Positions 9,551-19,223 are shown, counted from the first letter of the stretch. The stretch: DNA of 64,000 nucleotides from Roseicyclus sp. (GCA_018401055.1 JAGYLB010000073.1:1-64000); one strand, 5' to 3'. Made by a program: numbers and translations. Notes: generated from the letters alone by a model not told the origin.

Positions 9551-10475
9551 CAGACATCCCCCCGCGCCAGCGCGCGGTCGGTCAGCTTGGTGACCAGCCG
9601 CCGCAGCAGCCCCTCGTCCTTGATCCGGGTCCAGTCCAGCGCGCCCCGCATCTTGAGGGCAAAGACGAAGCGGCTGTCGGTGGCCGACACTTCGGTCCGC
9701 CGCAGGCGCAAGGGATTGTCGCCGGGGCGCACGGACCCCGTCACGGTGGTAAAGGCCACAGCATAGCCGGCGCGGCGCACTGCGGCCTCGACCCGATCAT
9801 CGACACAGCCTTCGGGATAGGCAAAGGCCGAGTGGCAGGTCCCCGCAAGCGCTTCGATCCCTCCCGGGACACGGACAGCTCGGTGTCGAGATCGGGGTCC
9901 GGGCAAGCAGGCATCCGTGGATGGGTCACGGTATGCGAGGCGATGGCAAGGCCGCTGCGGGCGACATCCGCCACCTCTGCGGCCGTGAGGAACCGACCAA
10001 GCCCCGGCGGATCGCCCCAGCGCCAGCGCCTGCCGCTTTCATCCCCGACAAAGCCCGTGGCAAGGAACAACACCGCCGGAACGCCCGCACGGGAGAGAAT
10101 GGGGGCTGCCACATGCAGATTGTCGGCATAGCCGTCGTCAAAGGTCAGAAGCACGGCACGGGGGTCGGCTGACAGGCGACCTTCGATCATGGCGGTGAAG
10201 CTGGCCAGATCGACGGGGCGAAAGCCGTGCCGCCGCAGCCAGTCCAGTTGCCATTCGAAATCTTCGGGGCGCACCGAAAGCTCGGCGGAGACGGGGCCAA
10301 GCGCCATCGGGTCGTGATCGTTCACCCGGTGATACAAGAGCACCCTCGGCCCGCGCCCGGCGCCCGTCAGCCAAGCCCATGGCATGGACAGCGGCGCGAG
10401 TATCGTTTTGAGACCCGCCTTGAGACGGCGACGGCGCGCGGCCAGCTTGCGGATGTCGGACTCCGCCGTGACCAT
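9550..10475 (-). CDS. Polysaccharide deacetylase, NodB fold (one frameshift)
   Basis: Carbohydrate esterase 4 protein. RVLLYHRVNDHDP and VLLTFDDGYADNLHVAAPIL hold the catalytic Asp pair, and IASHTVTHPRM holds the two metal-binding His (H-x3-H). The C-terminal part is in another frame from about 9857 and continues LAGTCHSAFAYPEGCVDDRVE, the family's FAYPxG motif. One missing G in the GGGATCG stretch explains the break. The product of about 308 residues would remove N- or O-acetyl groups from the growing or exported polysaccharide. It is adjacent to a second deacetylase of a different subtype, with one base between that gene's stop and this ATG. Confidence 0.88.
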
Positions 10476-10476
10476 G

Positions 10477-11373
10477 TCACCGGTTTCCCTGCGGCTGCAC
10501 GGGATGCCAGCGCGGCAGCGCGATGCGCCCCGCGATCTCGTCCGAAAAAACCGCGTCCATCCGCGACCAGGACCGGATTGCCATCAGGCGCTGCAGCTTT
10601 CCCGCCATCGCAGTCAGATTGACATAGTGACGGAACCGCGCCTTGAGCGGAACCGCCAGCTTCGGCTGATCGGGGTCCACCTCCCAGGGGTGGAAATAGA
10701 ACACCGCGGGGCGGTCTGCCGGAAGCCGTGTCAAAAGGCTGCGAAAGACCGGAAAAGGCATCAACCGGAACCAGCCACCGCCCGACGCATGCAGCCGCCG
10801 CCGCCCGAGGCTGACCGTCGTGACCGGCAATTCCACGACACCGCCCGCGCCCGGATCGAACGGTCCCTGCGGCGCATCGGGCATGCCGTAATGGTCATGC
10901 GCAACCGGATTGACTGAGGACGAATAGCCGTGCCCGGTCTCGGCAAGGATGTCGTAGGCCCACCATGTGGTGCGGTCGAGCGAGAAATTCGGCGCGCGGT
11001 AGCCCCTGACCTCGACGCCCCCCGCATCCTCCAGCGCACGCTTGGCGCGGCTGACATCGGCGCGAAAGGTGGCGGGGTCTTGCTCGGTGATCCGGAAATG
11101 GGCATGGCCGTGGCTGGCCAGTTCATGCCCTGCCGCGACGATCTCGCGGATCAGCGCGGGGTGTTTCTCGGCGACCATGCCAAGGGTGAAGAACGTGGCC
11201 CGGGCCCCTGCGGCGGCAAAGATGTCGAGACAACGCCGCGTGCTGTCGACGACGCGGCTTTCCATCATGTCCCAGGCATCCCGCGGCGCCGATGGCGCAA
11301 GGGCTGCGGCATGGAAATGCTCCTCGACATCGATGGACATCGCGCCGGCGAGGGGGCGGAGCCGGGTCGTCAT
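10477..11373 (-). CDS. Polysaccharide deacetylase, exosortase-locus type (DUF3473 tail)
   Basis: A 298-residue intact protein. MSIDVEEHFHAAAL carries the catalytic Asp near the N-terminus, ASHGHAHFRIT the metal-binding His, and RGYRAPNFSLDRTTWWAYD the next motif. VFYFHPWEVDPDQPK in the C-terminal third is typical of the TIGR03006/DUF3473 deacetylases found in EPS loci linked to exosortase XrtA. No exosortase or PEP-CTERM gene is in the window. Unlike its neighbour, the pattern lacks a classical FDDG and uses D-x-E-E-H-F, as this subtype does. ATG at 11373 overlaps the methyltransferase stop. Likely periplasmic or cytoplasmic trimming of EPS acetyl groups. Confidence 0.9.
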   Translation of the reverse strand: MTTRLRPLAGAMSIDVEEHFHAAALAPSAPRDAWDMMESRVVDSTRRCLDIFAAAGARATFFTLGMVAEKHPALIREIVAAGHELASHGHAHFRITEQDPATFRADVSRAKRALEDAGGVEVRGYRAPNFSLDRTTWWAYDILAETGHGYSSSVNPVAHDHYGMPDAPQGPFDPGAGGVVELPVTTVSLGRRRLHASGGGWFRLMPFPVFRSLLTRLPADRPAVFYFHPWEVDPDQPKLAVPLKARFRHYVNLTAMAGKLQRLMAIRSWSRMDAVFSDEIAGRIALPRWHPVQPQGNR

Positions 11374-12335
11374 TCCCCACCCTCACGATAGGCGTCGTCG
11401 CGGGCCACGACCATGGTGACGCTGGTGAGATGTCGCAAGAAAAGGGTGGCCATCGCAGCCGTCAGCGGATTGGGGCGCCGGGCTTGCGTCAGGGCCTCAC
11501 GGCCGGCTCGTCGCGCCAAGGCCGACCCGATGTAGCGTGGCGACCACGCGAAGGTGGCATTCAGCCCCGCGCGCTTGGCGGCCTTGTGCAGGTCTGACAG
11601 GCTTCGATAATGCACGAGGCGTTGCAGGAAATCGGCGTGACGGCGGGCGTAGGTCCTGCGGTCGCGCGGCGCGTCGGGCGCCTGGCCGTCGGCCCATTGA
11701 CGATAGGCCGACAATCCGGTCGCGGCCCAACTCCGAAGCCATGCGCGGCGCAGGTCGATATTGTCGATCCGGTGTGCGAAGGGTGTGTGCAGATGCGGTT
11801 CGACCCAGATGTGCCGGGACGGGAAGAGGTGGACCGCGACCCCGCCCGGCCTCAGAACCCGGCGGGTCTCGGACATGAAGTGGTCGATGTCCGCGACATG
11901 CTCGAGCACCTGGTTGGACACCAGCAGATCCATCGCACCGTCCGAATGAGGCCAATGGGCGGCTTCGGGCACGAGGGCGAGACGGCTCGCCCAATCGACG
12001 GAGGGATGCGCGTCGGCCAACCGCGCGACCGCCCGGTCGAGCACATCGGCAGGCTGCGTGCCATGGCCGATGATGTCGAACCCGTGGACCGAGATGGTGC
12101 GACCGGGCAACAGGATCGGCAGGGTCGATGTGAGCCATGAGATCAGGCGCCCGTCGCCACAGCCGATGTCCAGCACGGTGAGCGGGTCCTCGGGCCGAAA
12201 GCGCCCCTCGGCAACGGCTGCCAGCGTACGCGCAAGGTGAAGATGGGTGCCGGAAAGCGCCACACCGGGTGGACAAGCCAACACGCTGCGCGCCTCCTCG
12301 GCGGTGGATAGGTCCGCGAGCGTGGCAATAGTCAT
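11370..12335 (-). CDS. Class I SAM-dependent methyltransferase
   Basis: A 321-residue methyltransferase with motif I VLDIGCGDGRLISWL at about residue 53, SVHGFDII, and MDLLVSNQVLEHVADIDHFM followed by VLRPGGVAVHLFPSRH, the pattern of UbiE/Methyltransf_11 proteins. A longer C-terminal part (RRTYARRHADFLQRLVHYRS) extends beyond the catalytic fold. It is coupled by short overlaps to the export-protein gene upstream and the deacetylase downstream, so methylation of an EPS sugar or of a lipid-linked end group (chain-length capping) is likely. It shows no close similarity to the two paralogous methyltransferases of the locus. Confidence 0.85.
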   Translation of the reverse strand: MTIATLADLSTAEEARSVLACPPGVALSGTHLHLARTLAAVAEGRFRPEDPLTVLDIGCGDGRLISWLTSTLPILLPGRTISVHGFDIIGHGTQPADVLDRAVARLADAHPSVDWASRLALVPEAAHWPHSDGAMDLLVSNQVLEHVADIDHFMSETRRVLRPGGVAVHLFPSRHIWVEPHLHTPFAHRIDNIDLRRAWLRSWAATGLSAYRQWADGQAPDAPRDRRTYARRHADFLQRLVHYRSLSDLHKAAKRAGLNATFAWSPRYIGSALARRAGREALTQARRPNPLTAAMATLFLRHLTSVTMVVARDDAYREGGE

Positions 12336-13570
12336 GGAAGCTCGCCCTGCGGGCGTGCAATCCGTCGAACCGTCACGACATCACCCGGCGCAACGACCGT
12401 CAGACCGTCAGCCGTTGTAAAGGCAGGTTCTCCAGGGCGTTCGATCAAATAGGTCAGCGCAGGCGGCGGCAGGCCCGCCGCCGCCTGACCCTCCGCGGCG
12501 GCGAGGACGGCCATTGCCGCCGCGAGGGACTGATCGAGCGCGTTGATCCGCGCCGCCATCTCCAGAATGCTCTCGGTCAGCGCAGTGCGCCGGTCGCGGG
12601 GTGCCGTGGTCTGTTCGAGTTCAAGCTGGATGAGGGCCTGACGGGCCTGGTTCAACTGTGTGGAAATCTGCAGACGATCACCTTGGTAACGGTCGGCCTC
12701 GCGCAAAAGTCCGTTGAGACGCGTTTGTTGGACCAGCCCACGCGACAGCAGATCCCGCACATCGGCGATCTCTTCTTCGATCGCCGCAGTCTGGCGCTCC
12801 GTTGCCTCCAGCCGGCCCAGAAGTGCCTCGATCTCAGCTTCCCGCGCCTCGATCAGCCGCCTGACGGCCTCGGCCCTTTCCGCGACCAGCGTAGCCGCCT
12901 CGACCAGCAAAAGCCGTTCGTCCGCGACCATCTCTGCGGCCAGCGAGGCGGGGACACGTGCAAGCCAGTCTTCGGGAATATCAATATCCGAACGTTGCGC
13001 GCGCTCGGACAAGAGGCGTTCCAGCCGCAAGGCGGCGGCGACTCTGTCGCGCAAGGCACGGTCGTATTCCTCACGGGCCCTGATGACCGTGACCGCCTCG
13101 GTCAGCCGATCGCCGACCGGCAGCCGCCGTTCGCCCCCGGCCAGAACAAGGGCGCGCGACAGGGTCAGGCCGGGTGCCGCTGGATAAGCGTCGGGGCGGT
13201 CGACGTCGCCGCCGATGTAGAACGGTCGCCCCTCCACAAGTTCCAGCGCCACGCGCGGTGCGACGATCTCGCGTTCCAGCGCGGCTTGCAGGGCATCGGT
13301 CGCAGCATCGAGGGTCATCCCGCCAAGTCGGAGCGCCCCACCTTCTACGGGAAGAGCAAGGCGCCCGCCCTCTCCCAGAAAATAGGTGCCTGATATGTCG
13401 GGCTGAGCAGGCGCGACAAGCCTGAGAACATCGCCCGCGCCGAGTGTCCAACCCTCGTCGGCACGGCCCTGTGACAGCGTCGATGCGAACGCCATGAATG
13501 TCGATATCAGTGCTACGAGCAGGCGCACGCCCAAGGCGCTGGGTCTCGCGCTGCGCGTCGTGAAGAACAT
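12332..13570 (-). CDS. Polysaccharide export protein (Wza/OPX-like) with coiled coil
   Basis: A 412-residue secreted protein. The N-terminus has a signal peptide (ALGVRLLVALISTFMAFAST) without a lipobox Cys. A polysaccharide-export domain follows (LGAGDVLRLVAPAQPDISGTY) and an SLBB-like segment (FYIGGDVDRPDAYPAAPG). Residues of about 170-340 form a long charged coiled coil, and the end has VAPGDVVTVRRI, a second SLBB-like piece. The start is set at 13570 because ATG follows the upstream stop by one base (TGACATG); the frame runs 28 codons further upstream. This is the first clear structural EPS gene of the leftward operon and would form the periplasmic and outer-membrane export conduit. The coiled-coil insertion is longer than in Wza. 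Confidence 0.88.
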   Translation of the reverse strand: MFFTTRSARPSALGVRLLVALISTFMAFASTLSQGRADEGWTLGAGDVLRLVAPAQPDISGTYFLGEGGRLALPVEGGALRLGGMTLDAATDALQAALEREIVAPRVALELVEGRPFYIGGDVDRPDAYPAAPGLTLSRALVLAGGERRLPVGDRLTEAVTVIRAREEYDRALRDRVAAALRLERLLSERAQRSDIDIPEDWLARVPASLAAEMVADERLLLVEAATLVAERAEAVRRLIEAREAEIEALLGRLEATERQTAAIEEEIADVRDLLSRGLVQQTRLNGLLREADRYQGDRLQISTQLNQARQALIQLELEQTTAPRDRRTALTESILEMAARINALDQSLAAAMAVLAAAEGQAAAGLPPPALTYLIERPGEPAFTTADGLTVVAPGDVVTVRRIARPQGELP

Positions 13571-13571
13571 G

Positions 13572-14591
13572 TCAGTGCGCACCCGACAGACGACGCGAGA
13601 CCTCGAGAAGGCCGAGCCAGCCGGGATCGTCCGCGGTCTTGGCGAAATTGGCACCGTACCAGACGATCAGCTCCGCCCCGCCAGCAAGGCTTTCAAGCGC
13701 CATCTCCTCAAGCTCGGTCACCGTGGGGGGATGGACAATCGCGATCAGTTCCGGTGGCGCCACCTGCACGAGAAGCTCGGGCGCGTATTGGTCCGCATAA
13801 CTGAAAGCCTGCAGAACGGCCATTCGCCCCTGCTCCGGCAATTCCTCGCGCAACCATGTCATGTAGCCGCGCGCAGCAGTGACATGATCGACGATCTCGA
13901 CGCCTGAACCGGGCGCACCCATACGCGCCACCATCGGGGGCACCGGATATGTCGAAAAGCCGACGATGTCGGCATGCTGGCTGTGGGCACGGACGTCATT
14001 AAGGTAGCGGCGTTGGGCCCTTGGGGTATCGTGGCGACCCGGATCGATCACGAGCGGGCCGTGGACCATCAGCACGGGCAGATCAGGCGCGATCTGATTG
14101 ATGCGCTCATAAAGAGTTGCGGTCTGATCCTGACTGACACCCGAATAGCCGGGTTCGTCGAAGGACAAGATGCCATACAGCCCGTCACGCCCCGAACAGG
14201 CCATAAGTTCCGCAAGAGGATCCGACGAGATCGGCGGCAGCGGCCCCGCCGGATCGTAGAGAAGATTGGACGGAACGATAAGCTGGATGCCATGACGACG
14301 CATGGCGGCAAATGACGGGTCGTCAGGACTGCAGGGCGCGATGAAATCCAGCTCGCGGCCCACCGATTCGGGCGCTGGCGCCTCAACATATTGGAACGTC
14401 GGGAAAAAAGCCGTGATCCCTGACGCGCGCAGTGTCGCGAAGAGCGTATCGTAGTCCGCTGCTTCGCCGATGGGCTTGGGAACGCCAGCCACAGCGAATG
14501 TCGCGGCAGAACTTTCCTCGGACACAACAGGTAGACAGACTGCCAAAGAAATAGACAGGCCAGCGATCCCGCGCAGCATGACAATATCCAT
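13572..14591 (-). CDS. Secreted protein of unknown function, possible TIM-barrel
   Basis: About 339 residues. A signal peptide is visible (LRGIAGLSISLAVCLPVVSEES). The mature part has TLFATLRASGITAFFPTFQY, GLYGILSFDEPGYSGVSQDQ, VLMVHGPLVID, ADIVGFSTYPVPP and ELIVWYGANF. Alternating beta/alpha character with acidic residues at strand ends (FDEPG) recalls glycoside-hydrolase-like TIM barrels, but no family is recognised for certain. ATG 14591 is preferred; TTG 14615 and ATG 14579 are alternatives. It is the first gene of the leftward operon, one base upstream of the export protein, so a role in EPS processing or degradation in the periplasm is a reasonable guess. Confidence 0.6.
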   Translation of the reverse strand: MDIVMLRGIAGLSISLAVCLPVVSEESSAATFAVAGVPKPIGEAADYDTLFATLRASGITAFFPTFQYVEAPAPESVGRELDFIAPCSPDDPSFAAMRRHGIQLIVPSNLLYDPAGPLPPISSDPLAELMACSGRDGLYGILSFDEPGYSGVSQDQTATLYERINQIAPDLPVLMVHGPLVIDPGRHDTPRAQRRYLNDVRAHSQHADIVGFSTYPVPPMVARMGAPGSGVEIVDHVTAARGYMTWLREELPEQGRMAVLQAFSYADQYAPELLVQVAPPELIAIVHPPTVTELEEMALESLAGGAELIVWYGANFAKTADDPGWLGLLEVSRRLSGAH

Positions 14592-14739
14592 TCTCGAAAT
14601 ACAACCGTTGCCCAAACTTTGCGTGACCCGATGTTCTTTGTAAAGCAGTCATGGCCGATTTTTTTGCCCTCACGGGTTGTGCCGAGGCACCATCCATGCT
14701 GGAATAAGTTGCTTTTGGTTCATTGATTTAGAGTCCAGA
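14592..14739. promoter_or_regulatory. Divergent promoter region between the two EPS transcription units
   Basis: This 148-bp stretch separates the leftward EPS operon (first ATG at 14591) from the rightward TylF-like methyltransferase (ATG at 14740). It is clearly more AT-rich than its surroundings, including TTTTTTTG around 14656 and TTGCTTTTGGTTCATTGATTTA near 14710-14730, and has no supportable gene. Promoters for both directions must lie here if the operons start where the genes do. No convincing operator repeat was found by eye. Confidence 0.5.
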
Positions 14740-15543
14740 ATGAAGAGGGTGATTGCCGCACTATTTCCGCCCTCGCTACGCTTGGCGCGGTCGCGACTGT
14801 TGCATCGGCTTCGCCAAGACACGTCCCATTTCGAGAGAGTGGAACGGGCGACGTTCTTCCGGCTCGCGTTCCGGTCTCTCGCGTTCAATGGCATAGTCGG
14901 CGATTATGCCGAGTTTGGCTGCTGCGGCGCGCAGACCTTCGCACTCGCCCATTCCGAGATCGGTCGCAATGCTCTCGCTTGCCACATGTGGGCTTTCGAC
15001 AGCTTCGAGGGGCTCCCCCCCCAAAGCGATGGCCGCGACGCCCATCCCATGTGGGTAGGGGGAGACATGGCCATATCGGTCGACCTGTTCCAACAGATCT
15101 GCGACGCGCACCGCATAAAGCGGGACGCCTACACGATGGTTCCGGGCTACTTTAGCCGCACCCTGGGCACTGAGGCCGATGGCGCAAGACCCGATCAAAT
15201 CGCCTTGGCCTATATCGATTGCGATCTCTATTCGTCCACGCTGGACGTTCTGACCTTCCTTGCCCCGCGGCTGCGCCATGGGATGATCCTCGCGTTCGAC
15301 GACTACTATTGCTGGTCGGATGCAAGGATCTCGGGCGAACGCCTTGCCCTGATAGAACTGGCCGAGGCACGGCCCGATCTCATCTTCACGCCCTACCTGA
15401 GTTTTGGCTGGCATGGCCAGTCCTTCGTCGTGGAAGCGGCCGATCAACTTCGGCCCGACACCGCCGCCGTCGCACGCCTTCGTGCGGCATCAACTGCAGG
15501 AGTATTGTCGAAATCGCCAACAAGCGATGCGGATTCGACCTGA
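14740..15543 (+). CDS. TylF/MycF-like O-methyltransferase
   Basis: 267 residues from ATG 14740 (the open frame begins at 14677, but that extension is AT-rich intergenic sequence). Family features: GDYAEFGCCGAQTFALAH as the SAM-binding loop, MWAFDSFEGLPP, MVPGYFSRTL, and LAYIDCDLYSSTLDVLTFL followed by GMILAFDDYYCW, whose acidic residues bind the metal in TylF/MycF enzymes. Such enzymes methylate sugar hydroxyls, so methylation of an EPS sugar is likely. The next gene, another methyltransferase, starts 15 bases downstream. Codon use matches the EPS genes. Confidence 0.85.
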   Translation: MKRVIAALFPPSLRLARSRLLHRLRQDTSHFERVERATFFRLAFRSLAFNGIVGDYAEFGCCGAQTFALAHSEIGRNALACHMWAFDSFEGLPPQSDGRDAHPMWVGGDMAISVDLFQQICDAHRIKRDAYTMVPGYFSRTLGTEADGARPDQIALAYIDCDLYSSTLDVLTFLAPRLRHGMILAFDDYYCWSDARISGERLALIELAEARPDLIFTPYLSFGWHGQSFVVEAADQLRPDTAAVARLRAASTAGVLSKSPTSDADST

Positions 15544-15558
15544 CTGAAAGGCCGACAG

Positions 15559-16308
15559 ATGAACCAGCAACCTCAGCCCGCAGGGCAGCGCCACTTGGCG
15601 AATAAGACCGGCGCGACCGATACCGTCGATCCCGAAGCCTTCCGGAAGGCCGTCGAGGACGGATTTCCAGAGTACCCCTATTCCAGCGGCATGACGAGTC
15701 GCTCACGGTTCCGGCTATTCGAACGGCTTGTCGCAGCAGTCGGCCTGCCTGCAGATGCGCGCATGCTGTCGGTGGGCTGCGGCCCCCTCGCGCCTGAGGT
15801 GCTGAGCGACGTGGCGCGTCGCTGCGTTGTCACGGCCTTCGATTACACGCCCGAATTCCAAGGCGTCTACGACACGCTGCGCGAACGGGGCTTGTTGAAG
15901 AAGGTAGATTTTTCCGTCGGCGATGCCCGCACAGCAGAATACGCCCCCGACAGCTTCGACATAATCGTGTTCCACGACATCTTCTATGAAACCGCGCTCG
16001 ATGCGCCGGAAATCGTCGCACGCTTCGTCCCCGCGGTGAAGCCCGGCGGCCTCGTCTACTTCGACCTGATGGACGAGCGTGCACACCGCATCTGGCGGAT
16101 GATCGGTGCGGAGCTTCCTGAATACCGCCGCTACAATATCGACAGCGCCTTGGCCCGCATTCGGGCAGCGGGGCTTGAGATCATAGCGCAGTCGCCGACG
16201 GACGAGAACCGCGACGGGCTCAAGCGCACAACGATTACCATGATCCGAAAAACCACCGGCATCGCGAATGCCTTCGGCGTTCTCGCCCGACGCCCGGTTC
16301 GGATGTAG
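15559..16308 (+). CDS. Class I SAM-dependent methyltransferase
   Basis: 249 residues, ATG preceded by AAAGG. Motif I is MLSVGCGPLAPEVL, followed by AFDYTPEF, FDIIVFHDIFYETALDAP and VKPGGLVYFDLMDERAHRIW. The same blocks, in the same order, occur in the methyltransferase at 6617-7378 on the other strand, so this is a diverged duplicate inside one locus. The gene is intact. It probably modifies an EPS residue together with the TylF-like enzyme upstream. Confidence 0.85.
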   Translation: MNQQPQPAGQRHLANKTGATDTVDPEAFRKAVEDGFPEYPYSSGMTSRSRFRLFERLVAAVGLPADARMLSVGCGPLAPEVLSDVARRCVVTAFDYTPEFQGVYDTLRERGLLKKVDFSVGDARTAEYAPDSFDIIVFHDIFYETALDAPEIVARFVPAVKPGGLVYFDLMDERAHRIWRMIGAELPEYRRYNIDSALARIRAAGLEIIAQSPTDENRDGLKRTTITMIRKTTGIANAFGVLARRPVRM

Positions 16309-16347
16309 ACTGCGCCTCATGAACACAGGCCGACAGGAGATGGGACG

Positions 16348-17836
16348 GTGACAGAGCAAGCCGGTCGCGCCTCCAGACAATGGTCTGTTTCAGGGCGGAA
16401 ATCGTTCACGGTCGCCGTGATCTTGCTCATGGCACCGCCACTTCTGTTCCTGATGGTGTGGAAACCGGAACTGGCCGTACTTGCGGTGCTGGTGCCGAGT
16501 ATTCTGTATGCTATCGAACGGCCTTTTGCGATTTTGCTGTTGTGGTTGTTCGCGCATCTGGCAACAGTAAACCTATGTCCGGCTTCCATTGCCCGGGCTG
16601 CCATTCCAGCCGCCGATCTCGACCGGTATCTATCTTTTGCTGATCGTCGTGGGCTTCGCGCGCTGGGGCGCCGGGGCCCGACTGCCACAGCTGACACCCG
16701 GGGCCCGGCGGGTTCTCGTCACCTTCGCCGTGTTCGGGGTTGTTGCGGCTACGTCCCTCATTGGTACGCGCACCACAATGGAGGGGATGCAGATGTGGGT
16801 GAAGGTCGTGATCTTCCCGATGATCGCAGCTGCGGCCGTGATCGCCCTGACCGATGACCTTAAGCGGACACACGCGGTTCTGGCCACGATTCTCGCAGCG
16901 GCCGTGGTGGCCTCCCTCTACGGTATCTGGGAGGGGGCTGCAGGCTACAATCCCCTGATCGACGCCTTCCCTTCCGACCTCGTATATTTCAGAAGCGAAA
17001 TCCTGGGAGATCTCGCCTACCGTTCGTTCAGTGTTTACGGCAATCCCATCGAATACGGCACTTGCGTGGGCATCGCTGCCGTCTATGCGCTGATCCGGTT
17101 CGCGGCCGCGACGGGCGCACGGGATCGGCTGTTATTCGGTGCGGCAACAATGATCTGCTACCTCGGGATCATGTCCTCGTTCTCGCGCGGCCCGATGCTG
17201 TCGCTGCTCATCGTGACCTTCGTCATCGCGCTGATCTATCGGGACTTGCGGCGATGGTTGTTGTGGGGCCTGGCCGCCAGCGCGGCCGGGCTTGCGGCCG
17301 CATGGCCGTTCATCGGTCCCGGTCTCATCGATCGGCTCCGCGACTTCGACAACGTGACGCTCAGGTTCAAGCTCTGGGAGACCGCGGCGGCGCTGTTTCA
17401 GGACCACCCGGTCCGCGGTGTCGGCATCGGCAATTTTCCGGAATACTACCTGGAATGGATCAGACTGCACCGGATCGGACCGTTCTACGAATTCGGCGAG
17501 GACAGCGTGGCAACGATCCGGGTTGCCGAACAGACCTACTTGCAACTTGCCGCTGAGACAGGCCTGATCGGCATAGCCGCCGCCATCGCTTTCACCATAG
17601 CGGTTTTCGGTCTGGGTCTGCGACTTGCGCGCCACGCGATCCATCCCGACAGACGCGACCTCGCCATTGTCGTCATGGGCGGGATTGTGGTCTGGGGTTT
17701 GAACGGAATGTTCATCACCGCCTATACCCATTTCTTTGGGTCCATGCTGGCGCTCGGTGTCTTCCCCGCGCTGCTCTGTGCGATGGACATTCAGGACAAG
17801 AGCCGCGCGACCGAACCTTCAAACCCGCCAGTCTGA
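16348..17836 (+). CDS. O-antigen ligase/polymerase (Wzy/WaaL family), one frameshift
   Basis: A polytopic membrane protein of about 495 residues. The N-terminus reads from GTG 16348 (VILLMAPPLLFLMVWKPELA, ILLLWLFAHLATVN). The rest continues from about 16577 in another frame (PGLPFQPPISTGIYLLLIVV) and runs to 17836. Removing one T near 16574-16577 joins them. Family signals are SSFSRGPMLSLLIVTF, HPVRGVGIGNFPEYYLEW in the large periplasmic loop, and TYLQLAAETGLIGI. It would polymerise or ligate the lipid-linked repeat units in the periplasm, working with the flippase and the Wzz-like protein of this locus. Confidence 0.85.
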
Positions 17837-17871
17837 CGCATCCGGGCAGCCGCTTGGCCTGCCTTGCAATC

Positions 17872-19188
17872 CTATCGCCCCCCCTGGGCGAACAGGACGA
17901 CCCTGACCGTTTCAAGAATAATCCGCAGGTCCAGAAGAAGACTCCAGTTGCGGACATAATAAAGATCGAACCTGGTCTTTTCGATCGCATCTTCGATCGA
18001 GGCTCCATACGGATAGTTGATCTGCGCCCAGCCCGTGATGCCCGGCGTCACCAGATGTCGCAGGTTGTAAAGGGCAATATGCTCGCGCAACTCCTCGACC
18101 AGCTCGGGGCGTTCCGGGCGCGGGCCAACCATGCTCATTTCTCCCCGCAGCACGTTCAGCAGCTGGGGCAGCTCATCGATTCGCGACTTGCGCAGGAAGC
18201 CCCCAATCGGAGTAACGCGCGGATCGGACATGACGGCCCACTGCGCCTTGCCGGGGGCTTCGGCATCGATCCGCATGGATCGGAACTTTATCAGTGTGAA
18301 CGGCCGCGCGCCACGGCCTGTCCGAACCTGCCGATAGAATACAGGTCCGCCATCGGCGGCCCGTATCGCGATTGCAGTAACAGCCATAATGGGTGCCGCG
18401 GCGAACAAGAGAACAAGTGCCACAATGATGTCCATCATGCGCTTGACCGCCCCTGCAAGGCGGCTGCATACCGGCGAGCCCAGGAGTACATCCCGCGCCG
18501 TGCTCGGGTCATCTTGGGCGAGGCGCCCGAATTCCGATCCGAGGAAGCTGCTTACGGACTGAATGCGAACACCCCGTGCTTTTGTCTGCGCAAGAGCCTC
18601 GGCCAGATCGCGATCAGGAACAAGGCCGTCATCAACGACAAGTTCAGTGACCTCGGGCGATGCCACGAGGTCCATGATCATCGCGCGCGCCTCCGCCCAA
18701 TCCGCGGGCCGGCAGGCTACGGTGCGGCCGACCACCATTTTCGACCCTGTCGCAATTGATTTGATGGTGCGAATTGTCTCTGCCGAGGCCACTATCGCTG
18801 GACGACGCCGCGATGTAGCGGCCCGTGACAACAGATTGAGCAAGAACCGCAACGCCACCATGCCCGCCACGGCCACCCCGATCGCAAGCCCCAACGCCTG
18901 GGTATTGCCGGACCGGGCATCGATAACGATGACGGCGGTGACCGAAACGATCAGAGCAAAGGCGCCCCGAACAAAGAAGAAGGGCTCTGACGCTGCGTCG
19001 CGGCGATAAAAGCCCATGACGAAGCACAGGACGGCCATAAGACCACCCGCAGACAGGGTCGTGATGAGCGTGTCGGTGGATCCGTCAAGGTGAACAAGCG
19101 CGGCAAAATAGATGACAGCGCAGAATATGGCTGTATCAAGTACGACCACCGATACGGAACGTGACATCAATGCAGCAAGCGAGTTCAT
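17872..19188 (-). CDS. Undecaprenyl-phosphate sugar phosphotransferase (priming enzyme)
   Basis: A 438-residue intact polyprenyl sugar transferase. Residues 1-125 contain about four membrane segments, then a Rossmann-like middle domain. The catalytic bacterial sugar transferase domain fills the C-terminal 200 residues: AVKRMMDIIVALVLL, GPVFYRQVRTGRGARPFTLI, KFRSMRIDAEAPG, RKSRIDELPQLLNVLRG and MSMVGPRPERPELVEEL. This enzyme transfers a sugar-1-phosphate to undecaprenyl phosphate and starts repeat-unit synthesis at the inner membrane. It lies alone on the minus strand between rightward genes, with a short inverted repeat just upstream of its start. Confidence 0.93.
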   Translation of the reverse strand: MNSLAALMSRSVSVVVLDTAIFCAVIYFAALVHLDGSTDTLITTLSAGGLMAVLCFVMGFYRRDAASEPFFFVRGAFALIVSVTAVIVIDARSGNTQALGLAIGVAVAGMVALRFLLNLLSRAATSRRRPAIVASAETIRTIKSIATGSKMVVGRTVACRPADWAEARAMIMDLVASPEVTELVVDDGLVPDRDLAEALAQTKARGVRIQSVSSFLGSEFGRLAQDDPSTARDVLLGSPVCSRLAGAVKRMMDIIVALVLLFAAAPIMAVTAIAIRAADGGPVFYRQVRTGRGARPFTLIKFRSMRIDAEAPGKAQWAVMSDPRVTPIGGFLRKSRIDELPQLLNVLRGEMSMVGPRPERPELVEELREHIALYNLRHLVTPGITGWAQINYPYGASIEDAIEKTRFDLYYVRNWSLLLDLRIILETVRVVLFAQGGR

Positions 19189-19198
19189 GTCAAAAGTT

Positions 19199-19223
19199 GC
19201 CTTTGAAACGCGCCATCAAAGGC
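19199..19223. repeat. 8-bp inverted repeat upstream of the priming transferase
   Basis: GCCTTTGA at 19199-19206 and TCAAAGGC at 19216-19223 are exact reverse complements separated by nine bases. They lie 11-35 bp upstream of the sugar transferase ATG at 19188, in the AT-rich divergent region that extends to the glycosyltransferase start at 19358. The position suits an operator or an mRNA 5' hairpin. No T-run follows, so it is not a terminator. Confidence 0.5.
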
